Notes under the pieces: model-generated
Told to the model about the DNA's origin: nothing
The model's input: the letters and a program-made list of their open reading frames with translations, nothing else
The model's database searches: none
Assembly (NCBI GenBank): GCA_947652115.1
Contig: OX393563.1
Span: 26,686,867 to 26,750,866, forward strand
Direction: 5' to 3'
Source of the DNA: Blastomussa wellsi
Taxonomy: Eukaryota; Cnidaria; Anthozoa; Scleractinia; Plerogyridae
DNA length: 64,000 bases
Shown here: positions 1 to 13,000 of the stretch, piece after piece
How the letters are laid out: each line of letters starts with the position of its first letter
Numbering within the stretch: the stretch's first letter is position 1
Position numbers and translations under genes: made by a program

Positions 1-3000
1 GCCAAAATGGCTATTTTTTCACTTTTTTCCAAGGGGGGACCATAGGAAATTTTTCAAAAATTTAAACTTGTCCGATTCTAGTCTAATTGCTATGGATGGA
101 CTTAGAAGCCATCGTAGTTTTCATCTGAGCAAAAAACCGCTTGAAAAAAGCTCAATTGGCTGAGAAATGACACGATTTTAAAAGTTGGCCAAAATGGCCA
201 ATTTCATAGGGGGGACCATAGGAAATTTTTCAAAAACGGCCGATCTTTTTGCTCGACTTTGCAAGGCTGTAAAATTGAAACTACTTGTTCGATTTTAACC
301 TAATTGGTATCGATGGACTCGGCAACTATCCTAGATTTTTTCTTGTGTGAAGAAACGCTTGAAAAGATCTCAAATAGCTGAGAAATAACACGATTTTTAA
401 AAGTCGCCAAAATGGCTATTTTTTCACTTTTTTCCAAGGGGGGACCATAGGAAATTTTTCAAAAAATTTAAACTTGTCCGATTCTAGTCTAATTGCTATG
501 GATGGACTTAGAAGCCATCGTAGTTTTCATCTGAGCAAAAAACCGCTTGAAAAAAGCTCAATTGGCTGAGAAATGACACGATTTTAAAAGTTGGCCAAAA
601 TGGCCAATTTCATAGGGGGGACCATAGGAAATTTTTCAAAAACGGCCGATCTTTTTGCTCGACTTTGCAAGGCTGTAAAATTGAAACTACTTGTTCGATT
701 TTAACCTAATTGGTATCGATGGACTCGGCAACTATCCTAGATTTTTTCTTGTGTGAAGAAACGCTTGAAAAGATCTCAAATAGCTGAGAAATAACACGAT
801 TTTTAAAAGTCGCCAAAATGGCTATTTTTTCACTTTTTTCCAAGGGGGGACCATAGGAAATTTTTCAAAAAATTTAAACTTGTCCGATTCTAGTCTAATT
901 GCTATGGATGGACTTAGAAGCCATCGTAGTTTTCATCTGAGCAAAAAACCGCTTGAAAAAAGCTCAATTGGCTGAGAAATGACACGATTTTAAAAGTTGG
1001 CCAAAATGGCCAATTTCATAGGGGGGACCATAGGAAATTTTTCAAAAACGGCCGATCTTTTTGCTCGACTTTGCAAGGCTGTAAAATTGAAACTACTTGT
1101 TCGATTTTAACCTAATTGGTATCGATGGACTCGGCAACTATCCTAGATTTTTTCTTGTGTGAAGAAACGCTTGAAAAGATCTCAAATAGCTGAGAAATAA
1201 CACGATTTTTAAAAGTCGCCAAAATGGCTATTTTTTCACTTTTTTCCAAGGGGGGACCATAGGAAATTTTTCAAAAAATTTAAACTTGTCCGATTCTAGT
1301 CTAATTGCTATGGATGGACTTAGAAGCCATCGTAGTTTTCATCTGAGCAAAAAACCGCTTGAAAAAAGCTCAATTGGCTGAGAAATGACACGATTTTAAA
1401 AGTTGGCCAAAATGGCCAATTTCATAGGGGGGACCATAGGAAATTTTTCAAAAACGGCCGATCTTTTTGCTCGACTTTGCAAGGCTGTAAAATTGAAACT
1501 ACTTGTTCGATTTTAACCTAATTGGTATCGATGGACTCGGCAACTATCCTAGATTTTTTCTTGTGTGAAGAAACGCTTGAAAAGATCTCAAATAGCTGAG
1601 AAATAACACGATTTTTAAAAGTCGCCAAAATGGCTATTTTTTCACTTTTTTCCAAGGGGGGACCATAGGAAATTTTTCAAAAAATTTAAACTTGTCCGAT
1701 TCTAGTCTAATTGCTATGGATGGACTTAGAAGCCATCGTAGTTTTCATCTGAGCAAAAAACCGCTTGAAAAAAGCTCAATTGGCTGAGAAATGACACGAT
1801 TTTAAAAGTTGGCCAAAATGGCCAATTTCATAGGGGGGACCATAGGAAATTTTTCAAAAACGGCCGATCTTTTTGCTCGACTTTGCAAGGCTGTAAAATT
1901 GAAACTACTTGTTCGATTTTAACCTAATTGGTATCGATGGACTCGGCAACTATCCTAGATTTTTTCTTGTGTGAAGAAACGCTTGAAAAGATCTCAAATA
2001 GCTGAGAAATAACACGATTTTTAAAAGTCGCCAAAATGGCTATTTTTTCACTTTTTTCCAAGGGGGGACCATAGGAAATTTTTCAAAAAATTTAAACTTG
2101 TCCGATTCTAGTCTAATTGCTATGGATGGACTTAGAAGCCATCGTAGTTTTCATCTGAGCAAAAAACCGCTTGAAAAAAGCTCAATTGGCTGAGAAATGA
2201 CACGATTTTAAAAGTTGGCCAAAATGGCCAATTTCATAGGGGGGACCATAGGAAATTTTTCAAAAACGGCCGATCTTTTTGCTCGACTTTGCAAGGCTGT
2301 AAAATTGAAACTACTTGTTCGATTTTAACCTAATTGGTATCGATGGACTCGGCAACTATCCTAGAATTTTTCTTGTGTGAAGAAACGCTTGAAAAGATCT
2401 CAAATAGCTGAGAAATAACACGATTTTTAAAAGTCGCCAAAATGGCTATTTTTTCACTTTTTTCCAAGGGGGGACCATAGGAAATTTTTCAAAAAATTTA
2501 AACTTGTCCGATTCTAGTCTAATTGCTATGGATGGACTTAGAAGCCATCGTAGTTTTCATCTGAGCAAAAAACCGCTTGAAAAAAGCTCAATTGGCTGAG
2601 AAATGACACGATTTTAAAAGTTGGCCAAAATGGCCAATTTCATAGGGGGGACCATAGGAAATTTTTCAAAAACGGCCGATCTTTTTGCTCGACTTTGCAA
2701 GGCTGTAAAATTGAAACTACTTGTTCGATTTTAACCTAATTGGTATCGATGGACTCGGCAACTATCCTAGATTTTTTCTTGTGTGAAGAAACGCTTGAAA
2801 AGATCTCAAATAGCTGAGAAATAACACGATTTTTAAAAGTCGCCAAAATGGCTATTTTTTCACTTTTTTCCAAGGGGGGACCATAGGAAATTTTTCAAAA
2901 AATTTAAACTTGTCCGATTCTAGTCTAATTGCTATGGATGGACTTAGAAGCCATCGTAGTTTTCATCTGAGCAAAAAACCGCTTGAAAAAAGCTCAATTG

Positions 3001-6000
3001 GCTGAGAAATGACACGATTTTAAAAGTTGGCCAAAATGGCCAATTTCATAGGGGGGACCATAGGAAATTTTTCAAAAACGGCCGATCTTTTTGCTCGACT
3101 TTGCAAGGCTGTAAAATTGAAACTACTTGTTCGATTTTAACCTAATTGGTATCGATGGACTCGGCAACTATCCTAGATTTTTTCTTGTGTGAAGAAACGC
3201 TTGAAAAGATCTCAAATAGCTGAGAAATAACACGATTTTTAAAAGTCGCCAAAATGGCTATTTTTTCACTTTTTTCCAAGGGGGGACCATAGGAAATTTT
3301 TCAAAAAATTTAAACTTGTCCGATTCTAGTCTAATTGCTATGGATGGACTTAGAAGCCATCGTAGTTTTCATCTGAGCAAAAAACCGCTTGAAAAAAGCT
3401 CAATTGGCTGAGAAATGACACGATTTTAAAAGTTGGCCAAAATGGCCAATTTCATAGGGGGGACCATAGGAAATTTTTCAAAAACGGCCGATCTTTTTGC
3501 TCGACTTTGCAAGGCTGTAAAATTGAAACTACTTGTTCGATTTTAACCTAATTGGTATCGATGGACTCGGCAACTATCCTAGATTTTTTCTTGTGTGAAG
3601 AAACGCTTGAAAAGATCTCAAATAGCTGAGAAATAACACGATTTTTAAAAGTCGCCAAAATGGCTATTTTTTCACTTTTTTCCAAGGGGGGACCATAGGA
3701 AATTTTTCAAAAAATTTAAACTTGTCCGATTCTAGTCTAATTGCTATGGATGGACTTAGAAGCCATCGTAGTTTTCATCTGAGCAAAAAACCGCTTGAAA
3801 AAAGCTCAATTGGCTGAGAAATGACACGATTTTAAAAGTTGGCCAAAATGGCCAATTTCATAGGGGGGACCATAGGAAATTTTTCAAAAACGGCCGATCT
3901 TTTTGCTCGACTTTGCAAGGCTGTAAAATTGAAACTACTTGTTCGATTTTAACCTAATTGGTATCGATGGACTCGGCAACTATCCTAGATTTTTTCTTGT
4001 GTGAAGAAACGCTTGAAAAGATCTCAAATAGCTGAGAAATAACACGATTTTTAAAAGTCGCCAAAATGGCTATTTTTTCACTTTTTTCCAAGGGGGGACC
4101 ATAGGAAATTTTTCAAAAAATTTAAACTTGTCCGATTCTAGTCTAATTGCTATGGATGGACTTAGAAGCCATCGTAGTTTTCATCTGAGCAAAAAACCGC
4201 TTGAAAAAAGCTCAATTGGCTGAGAAATGACACGATTTTAAAAGTTGGCCAAAATGGCCAATTTCATAGGGGGGACCATAGGAAATTTTTCAAAAACGGC
4301 CGATCTTTTTGCTCGACTTTGCAAGGCTGTAAAATTGAAACTACTTGTTCGATTTTAACCTAATTGGTATCGATGGACTCGGCAACTATCCTAGATTTTT
4401 TCTTGTGTGAAGAAACGCTTGAAAAGATCTCAAATAGCTGAGAAATAACACGATTTTTAAAAGTCGCCAAAATGGCTATTTTTTCACTTTTTTCCAAGGG
4501 GGGACCATAGGAAATTTTTCAAAAAATTTAAACTTGTCCGATTCTAGTCTAATTGCTATGGATGGACTTAGAAGCCATCGTAGTTTTCATCTGAGCAAAA
4601 AACCGCTTGAAAAAAGCTCAATTGGCTGAGAAATGACACGATTTTAAAAGTTGGCCAAAATGGCCAATTTCATAGGGGGGACCATAGGAAATTTTTCAAA
4701 AACGGCCGATCTTTTTGCTCGACTTTGCAAGGCTGTAAAATTGAAACTACTTGTTCGATTTTAACCTAATTGGTATCGATGGACTCGGCAACTATCCTAG
4801 ATTTTTTCTTGTGTGAAGAAACGCTTGAAAAGATCTCAAATAGCTGAGAAATAACACGATTTTTAAAAGTCGCCAAAATGGCTATTTTTTCACTTTTTTC
4901 CAAGGGGGGACCATAGGAAATTTTTCAAAAAATTTAAACTTGTCCGATTCTAGTCTAATTGCTATGGATGGACTTAGAAGCCATCGTAGTTTTCATCTGA
5001 GCAAAAAACCGCTTGAAAAAAGCTCAATTGGCTGAGAAATGACACGATTTTAAAAGTTGGCCAAAATGGCCAATTTCATAGGGGGGACCATAGGAAATTT
5101 TTCAAAAACGGCCGATCTTTTTGCTCGACTTTGCAAGGCTGTAAAATTGAAACTACTTGTTCGATTTTAACCTAATTGGTATCGATGGACTCGGCAACTA
5201 TCCTAGATTTTTTCTTGTGTGAAGAAACGCTTGAAAAGATCTCAAATAGCTGAGAAATAACACGATTTTTAAAAGTCGCCAAAATGGCTATTTTTTCACT
5301 TTTTTCCAAGGGGGGACCATAGGAAATTTTTCAAAAAATTTAAACTTGTCCGATTCTAGTCTAATTGCTATGGATGGACTTAGAAGCCATCGTAGTTTTC
5401 ATCTGAGCAAAAAACCGCTTGAAAAAAGCTCAATTGGCTGAGAAATGACACGATTTTAAAAGTTGGCCAAAATGGCCAATTTCATAGGGGGGACCATAGG
5501 AAATTTTTCAAAAACGGCCGATCTTTTTGCTCGACTTTGCAAGGCTGTAAAATTGAAACTACTTGTTCGATTTTAACCTAATTGGTATCGATGGACTCGG
5601 CAACTATCCTAGATTTTTTCTTGTGTGAAGAAACGCTTGAAAAGATCTCAAATAGCTGAGAAATAACACGATTTTTAAAAGTCGCCAAAATGGCTATTTT
5701 TTCACTTTTTTCCAAGGGGGGACCATAGGAAATTTTTCAAAAAATTTAAACTTGTCCGATTCTAGTCTAATTGCTATGGATGGACTTAGAAGCCATCGTA
5801 GTTTTCATCTGAGCAAAAAACCGCTTGAAAAAAGCTCAATTGGCTGAGAAATGACACGATTTTAAAAGTTGGCCAAAATGGCCAATTTCATAGGGGGGAC
5901 CATAGGAAATTTTTCAAAAACGGCCGATCTTTTTGCTCGACTTTGCAAGGCTGTAAAATTGAAACTACTTGTTCGATTTTAACCTAATTGGTATCGATGG

Positions 6001-7360
6001 ACTCGGCAACTATCCTAGATTTTTTCTTGTGTGAAGAAACGCTTGAAAAGATCTCAAATAGCTGAGAAATAACACGATTTTTAAAAGTCGCCAAAATGGC
6101 TATTTTTTCACTTTTTTCCAAGGGGGGACCATAGGAAATTTTTCAAAAAATTTAAACTTGTCCGATTCTAGTCTAATTGCTATGGATGGACTTAGAAGCC
6201 ATCGTAGTTTTCATCTGAGCAAAAAACCGCTTGAAAAAAGCTCAATTGGCTGAGAAATGACACGATTTTAAAAGTTGGCCAAAATGGCCAATTTCATAGG
6301 GGGGACCATAGGAAATTTTTCAAAAACGGCCGATCTTTTTGCTCGACTTTGCAAGGCTGTAAAATTGAAACTACTTGTTCGATTTTAACCTAATTGGTAT
6401 CGATGGACTCGGCAACTATCCTAGATTTTTTCTTGTGTGAAGAAACGCTTGAAAAGATCTCAAATAGCTGAGAAATAACACGATTTTTAAAAGTCGCCAA
6501 AATGGCTATTTTTTCACTTTTTTCCAAGGGGGGACCATAGGAAATTTTTCAAAAAATTTAAACTTGTCCGATTCTAGTCTAATTGCTATGGATGGACTTA
6601 GAAGCCATCGTAGTTTTCATCTGAGCAAAAAACCGCTTGAAAAAAGCTCAATTGGCTGAGAAATGACACGATTTTAAAAGTTGGCCAAAATGGCCAATTT
6701 CATAGGGGGGACCATAGGAAATTTTTCAAAAACGGCCGATCTTTTTGCTCGACTTTGCAAGGCTGTAAAATTGAAACTACTTGTTCGATTTTAACCTAAT
6801 TGGTATCGATGGACTCGGCAACTATCCTAGATTTTTTCTTGTGTGAAGAAACGCTTGAAAAGATCTCAAATAGCTGAGAAATAACACGATTTTTAAAAGT
6901 CGCCAAAATGGCTATTTTTTCACTTTTTTCCAAGGGGGGACCATAGGAAATTTTTCAAAAAATTTAAACTTGTCCGATTCTAGTCTAATTGCTATGGATG
7001 GACTTAGAAGCCATCGTAGTTTTCATCTGAGCAAAAAACCGCTTGAAAAAAGCTCAATTGGCTGAGAAATGACACGATTTTAAAAGTTGGCCAAAATGGC
7101 CAATTTCATAGGGGGGACCATAGGAAATTTTTCAAAAACGGCCGATCTTTTTGCTCGACTTTGCAAGGCTGTAAAATTGAAACTACTTGTTCGATTTTAA
7201 CCTAATTGGTATCGATGGACTCGGCAACTATCCTAGATTTTTTCTTGTGTGAAGAAACGCTTGAAAAGATCTCAAATAGCTGAGAAATAACACGATTTTT
7301 AAAAGTCGCCAAAATGGCTATTTTTTCACTTTTTTCCAAGGGGGGACCATAGGAAATTTT
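1..7360. repeat. 406-bp dimeric satellite array (about 18 copies)
   Basis: The same sequence recurs at 406-bp intervals (for example the GCCAAAATGG motif at 406, 812 and 1218) from the window start to about 7360. The unit is two diverged halves, 187 bp and 219 bp. Both start with AAGT-GGCCAAAATGG-like sequence, share GGGGGGACCATAGGAAATTT, and end in a GAAATNACACGATTTT-like stretch. The longer half has about 32 extra bases, GC-rich at the start. Copies are almost identical: I noticed one substitution (T to A at 2366) and one A fewer in the first copy. No long open frame or known gene is present. The array continues to the left of the window. Confidence 0.96.
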
Positions 7361-8569
7361 TTTTTTAAACTTCTTCCTGAGCTTGAGACCATGCATAGAT
7401 TTAGGACGCGGTCGAATTGTCTGTATTTATTAGATGCCATATCATGACTGTTGCATTAAGAAAAACTTGAGTCTGCTCAACTTGCGGGAATGTTTTGATT
7501 GAGCGGCAGGGCATACAACTCCCCTCAAATTCCAACTTTTTGACCCAGCATGTCATTCCGGAAACAAAACACTATTTCTCTTATGAAATAGCTTTTTGTT
7601 GCCGTTGTTAGCAAGTCTCGATCTCCAGATAACGATCGATTTGAAATTCGACAACTCCCGCTAAACTGCAATTGATCTCTAGAATTATTTATTCTGCCTT
7701 CTATAGGAAATTTCCTGGAGGACATCATTAAGTCCAATGAAGTTGAAAGTCTAACGATTTGATAGTTATGGGTCGGCTATTATCTCGCCTTAGCAAAGTT
7801 CGAACTGCTTGACTCCAGTGCACTCCGACTCGTTCCGTCGTGCGAGGCAAGAAAATGAAGTGCTTGCTTTAGAAGGCAAAGGGTCTTTCGTCACATCAAA
7901 TACGACCAGCAACCAGACTTATTGCGTGATTTAAAAGACGTCATATCGATATTTGGCTTGAACTTGACTGTGGCGAAAGACAAAGGGGGGGGAGGGGGGG
8001 CTAATCGTACAAAAGACTCTTGGTAGTTGAAACAGGATAAGGAAAGCCTGGAAGATAAAGAACACGAGAATTGAATAAATATTCTGATAAATCAATAGTA
8101 TAGTAGTATCAATAGTATTGTACCGAAACTTGAACTGGCTGAGCTGCGGCCGGTCTTCTGCGACAACTGGATGGTTGACCAACGAACAAGAAGCTTCGAA
8201 GAACAAAAATGGCCGACAAAACAACACTAACCGAAAATAACGAAACGAGAACAAAGGACAAAGGACCCTAAACCAAAAAAATTGCAGGGCCTCCGGCCAT
8301 ACACTGGTTAGGTCAATGAGCGACAATGGCCAAGACTTGTGGGATGTGCAGTTTGACAGGCTTCAAACAATTTAACGGAGGCTTAAGAATCCCTGAATTT
8401 GAGTTATTTTTAAGGTCTAGATTCTTGCGAAACATTAATCCTACCTAATGAAATTTGAAGTTGTCTGTTTTTAACCCATTTTAACTGTTCTGACAGAGTA
8501 CGCATTCTCAGTCACAACCCCTAATTTGCAAACTCAACACACCGACTTTTTATGCTAATATCCCAAGGG

Positions 8570-8788
8570 ATTACAGAGGTGGCCTAGCGGTCATCGTGGC
8601 GCGCAACGAGGACAGAAACGTCACCAGAGGTCGAGGGTTCGAGTCTCGCTCATAGGGATTATTCTACAACTGGCTTGGGGGCCGAATAATTCCTCCCCGG
8701 AGTGGAGATTTGGATCTAAGACTAAGGAATTACTCTCGATCAGGCTTGGGGGCCGGGTAATTCCTCCCCGGAATCCGATTTTTTTTTT
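8570..8788 (+). repeat. tRNA-derived SINE-like module (first of about 16 copies)
   Basis: The A-box-like TGGCCTAGCGG (8580-8590) and the B-box-like GGGTTCGAGTC (8635-8645) are about 55 bases apart, the arrangement of a Pol III internal promoter in a tRNA gene. The sequence between cannot be folded by eye into a normal tRNA. It is followed by two copies of a GGCTTGGGGGCCG...CCTCCCCGG hairpin and then a T run that would serve as a Pol III terminator. This is the layout of a tRNA-derived SINE now locked into the satellite unit. The same module recurs once per unit, e.g. near 14082, 15765, 17451 and 29147. Copies at about 30838, 32530, 34218 and 35910 have CCTACCGG in the A box, and the copy near 25860 has lost its B box. 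Confidence 0.72.
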
Positions 8789-10020
8789 TTAAAACCTTTT
8801 TTTGGTAATTTTTGGCGTTATTTCCTTTTTTTTTTTTTTTTGCTGCACAGCCTTAACTGGAACGATATCTATATTTTTTCAAAATTAGGCGAATTTTACA
8901 TTTTCTTTCCTTCATTTTGGTAACGAAAACCGCTGTTTGGTAAAATAAAGATACACTTTATTCAAAAGAAATGCATTTTGTTGCATTTGCAGAAGAATTT
9001 GATGACCAAATAGAAGTTCTCTCGTTTCTTTCTTCCTGAGCTTGAGACCATGCATAGATTTAGGACGCGGTCGAATTGTCTGTATTTATTAGATGCCATA
9101 TCATGACTGTTGCATTAAGAAAAACTTGAGTCTGCTCAACTTGCGGGAATGTTTTGATTGAGCGGCAGGGCATACAACTCCCCTCAAATTCCAACTTTTT
9201 GACCCAGCATGTCATTCCGGAAACAAAACACTATTTCTTTTATGAAATAGCTTTTTGTTGCCGTTGTTAGCAAGTCTCGATCTCCAGATAACGATCGATT
9301 TGAAATTCGACAACTCCCGCTAAACTGCAATTGATCTCTAGAATTATTTATTCTGCCTTCTAAAGGAAATTTGCTGGAGGACATCATTAAGTCCAATGAA
9401 GTTGAAAGTCTAACGATTTGATAGTTATGGGTCGGCTATTATCTCGCCTTAGCAAAGTTCGAACTGCTTGACTCCAGTGCACTCCGACTCGTTCCGTCGT
9501 GCGAGGCAAGAAAATGAAGTGCTTGCTTTAGAAGGCAAAGGGTCTTTCGTCACATCAAATACGACCAGCAACCAGACTTATTGCGTGATTTGAAAGACGT
9601 CATATCGATATTTGGCTTGAACTTGACTGTGGCGAAAGACAAAGGGGGGGAGGGGGGGCTAATCGTACAAAAGACTCTTGGTAGTTGAAACAGGATAAGG
9701 AAAGCCTGGAAGATAAAGAACACGAGAATTGAATAAATATTCTGATAAATCAATAGTATAGTAGTATCAATAGTATTGTACCGAAACTTGAACGGGCTGA
9801 GCTGCGGCCGGTCTTCTGCGACAACTGGATGGTTGACCAACGAACAAGAAGCTTCGAAGAACAAAAATGGCCGACAAAACAACACTAACCGAAAATAACG
9901 AAACGAGAACAAAGGACAAAGGACCCTAAACCAAAAAAATTGCAGGGCCTCCGGCCATACTCTGGTTAGGTCAATGAGCGATGATCTGAGTCAAATGTGT
10001 TTTGATCTCGGACAATGGCC

Positions 10021-13000
10021 AATAATAATAATAATAATAATAATGGTTTATTGACATTCCACAAAAATAGGCTCTTCTATGCCAATATATATCTACACTA
10101 ATTTAATGATTAAGAAATTAAGTTTACAATATATTGATGAAAATAATTAATTGAATAAATAAACAAATAAATAATAAAAACGATAGCTATTTACATTTAC
10201 AGTCTTGAATTTACTTTATCATTAAAAAAACGTTTGGCATTACGCTTAAAGACAGCGAACTCCTTTGCCTCCCTCGTTGCAGTCGGTAGTGAGTTGAAAA
10301 TATTTGAGGCATTATGCCTGAAAGTGTCTGGATAGTGAACAGTACTTAGCTTAAAGTCACTACTAGATCTTAAAGTTCTTCCAGGAATGTACTGTCGAAG
10401 TTGGAGGTGCGTAGGCCAATTTGAATGGTGGACGGCCTTATAGGCTAAACTTGCGAGATGGAAATCACGCCTCTCGGAGATAGGTAGCCAGCCTAGCTTG
10501 AGTACATCTTCTAAATTGGCGTATTTCTTCAAAACAAAACCTGCGGCAGCTAGTTGCACCCTTTGCAGGCGTGCAAGGAGATAGTCCGGTGCAGGATAGG
10601 TGACTACATCATTAAAGTCTATCTTGGACAAAACTAGAGTCTCGGCTAGTAACTTCCTAACACGGAAAGGAGCTAGGTTTTTAAGTTTCCTAAGTACAGA
10701 CAGAGTAGAATAACAGGAGGAGATTTTACTGTTAAAGTCATTATGCCACTTAAGGTTTTGCTGAACTTCAGTGCCCAGGAGACGCGTAGTTTGTACCCTC
10801 TCGAGAGGCTGTCCATTGACAGTGAGTAGAACTTGGTGTTCATCAAGGTTGTGGTGACGGGCCATCTGGGCAGTTGAGAAGAGCATGGTTTTCGTCTTCT
10901 TGGGATTTAGAGCAAGATTACAGTCGCTCGACCACGACGAGAGGCGATCTAGGGCAAGCTGAAGGCGTTTTTCACATTCACTGATGTCGCGTGGTTTGGC
11001 ATGAGCATAAAACGTGGTGTCATCGGCGTATTGGTGACATGTAGCAGGGCTCAGGTGCTCAGCGAGGTCATTAACGTAAAGATTGAATAATACGGGACCT
11101 AACACTGATCCCTGAGGCACACCGAAGCACACTTCCAAAGGTCTTGAGGCCTTGTCGTCAATTTGCACGAACTGTTTGCGTCCGGTTAAGTAACTAGTGA
11201 CCCACATAAGGAAAGACTTGGAGAAACCGAGGCGATGTAACTTCTTAAGGGCGACTTCATATGCGACAGTGTCAAATGCCTTGGAGAAATCGGCTAGAAC
11301 AGCCAAGGTTACTTCTCCACGCTTCATGGCTTTTATTATATCGTCTTTAATTGCTAGAAGGCTAGTGGTTGTGCTATGTCCTTTCCTATAGGCGCTGACA
11401 GTGTCTCCTAAGATACCGTGAGGACCACTTGAAACAAAGCCACTCATTTGGTCCAATACTAGGCGTTCATAAACTTTTGAAAGGACGGGTAGAATGGAGA
11501 TTGGACGTAAGTCGTTCCTGTCCTTTATGTCGGCCTGCTTGGGAATGGGGCTTATACGAGCAACTTTCCAGGCTGATGGAAAAAACTTCAGCGAGATGTA
11601 GGTGTTCAAAATATGGGTTAGTGGCGACGCCAGATGGTCAGCGGCGTATTTGATGAACTTCACCGGAATCCCGTCCGGACCGCAGGAGCAATCTGACCTT
11701 AATTTCTTGAGTGTCGTAAGGACTTGGAGACAAGTGACCGGCTTCAACACAAAAGCGCCAGGCTCATCCTCTGGTAGTGCTTGAATGAGGTTCGAGATAC
11801 TATCAGCAGAGGTGGGCGTGGCTCCGGTGACACGTTCTGCAGTAGAGGCGAAGTGCGTGTTGAGCGCATCAGGGTCGAACCTTAGAGGCTGTGGGTTCGG
11901 GTGGAGTATTCGATGGATTATTTTCCATACTTCCTTAGGCTTCGAAGACGAAAGCGCTTTGTTGTAAAACTCGCGTTTTGCTTTGCCAATCATAGTCTTC
12001 AGCTGGTTTCGTTTCTCCCTGAAAGAATTCCATGTCGAATCGCTCTTGTCTTTACGTGCCTGGGTGTACATACTGCGACAGTCCTGTTGAAGCTTTTGGA
12101 TGTCGAGTTGCTTTAGCCAAGGAGCAGGAGGTCGTGTAACCTTAGTGCGCTTTAACGGAGCGTGCCGATCAATGCAATCACGTAATAATTTATTGAGTAT
12201 TTCGAGCTGCATCTCGGGGTCATCGGTGGAATAGACGACGCTAAGAGGGAGTTGTTTGAGATCTTCGGTGAAAGCGTCTTCATCAAAGTTGCGCTCATCA
12301 CGTATGTACTTGTATCTCGGTGTAAAGCGCGTAACGCGAACGTTCAGGCACACGTATGGTGCGTCATGGTCGCTTATATTCGGACACGGGAGAACGTTAC
12401 AGTACGACACTTGCTTTGGCATGTTCGTGATCATGTGATCAATGAGTGTCTCAGAAAGCAGGGTTGTGCGCGTTGCCTTGGTTACAAGTTGAGTTAAATT
12501 TAAAGACTTCAAGACGTCCATATACTTTTGCACAAAGCGCTCCGATGGGCGGAAGAGATCCACGTTGACATCTCCTGTGACAAGCAACATTCCATCCCAA
12601 GATACAGACAAATCAGATAGAAGTGACTCCAAAGTGTCTAGCCAATCAGAATATGTCATAACAGCACCAGATCTATAGACCACTCCCAACAGCAGGTTAC
12701 TGTGCTTGTTGCGGCCTTTGATTTCCAGCCAGAGATGTTCCATTGCCGGATAACGCATTTCTATGTCAGTTCTTCTTTTGTATTCGATCGACTCCTTGAG
12801 ATAGACACCAACACCGCCGCCCTTCATTTTATCTCTGTTGTTGAAAGCCTGAACATACCCAGGTATAGTCACATGCTGTAACCGGAGTGGGTTATCCTTT
12901 AACCAAGTTTCACTCATGGTAATGATGTCAAGAGAATAGCGGTTGACAGTATAAAGCAGACTGTCGAAAGTTGAAGTCATGCATTGAGTATTAATATGCA

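Noticed and set aside
1..7360. Possible CRISPR-like repeat array
   Set aside because: The repeats are directly abutting 406-bp satellites with no unique spacers, in a eukaryotic genome.
8000..8010. G-run block in each array unit as a functional G-quadruplex
   Set aside because: Two long G runs split by one A could fold, but nothing beyond composition supports a role, and run length varies freely.
9940..10015. GCCTCCGGCCATAC in the array unit looks like the start of 5S rRNA
   Set aside because: The similarity stops after about 14 bases, and no box A/box C internal promoter or 120-base 5S body follows.
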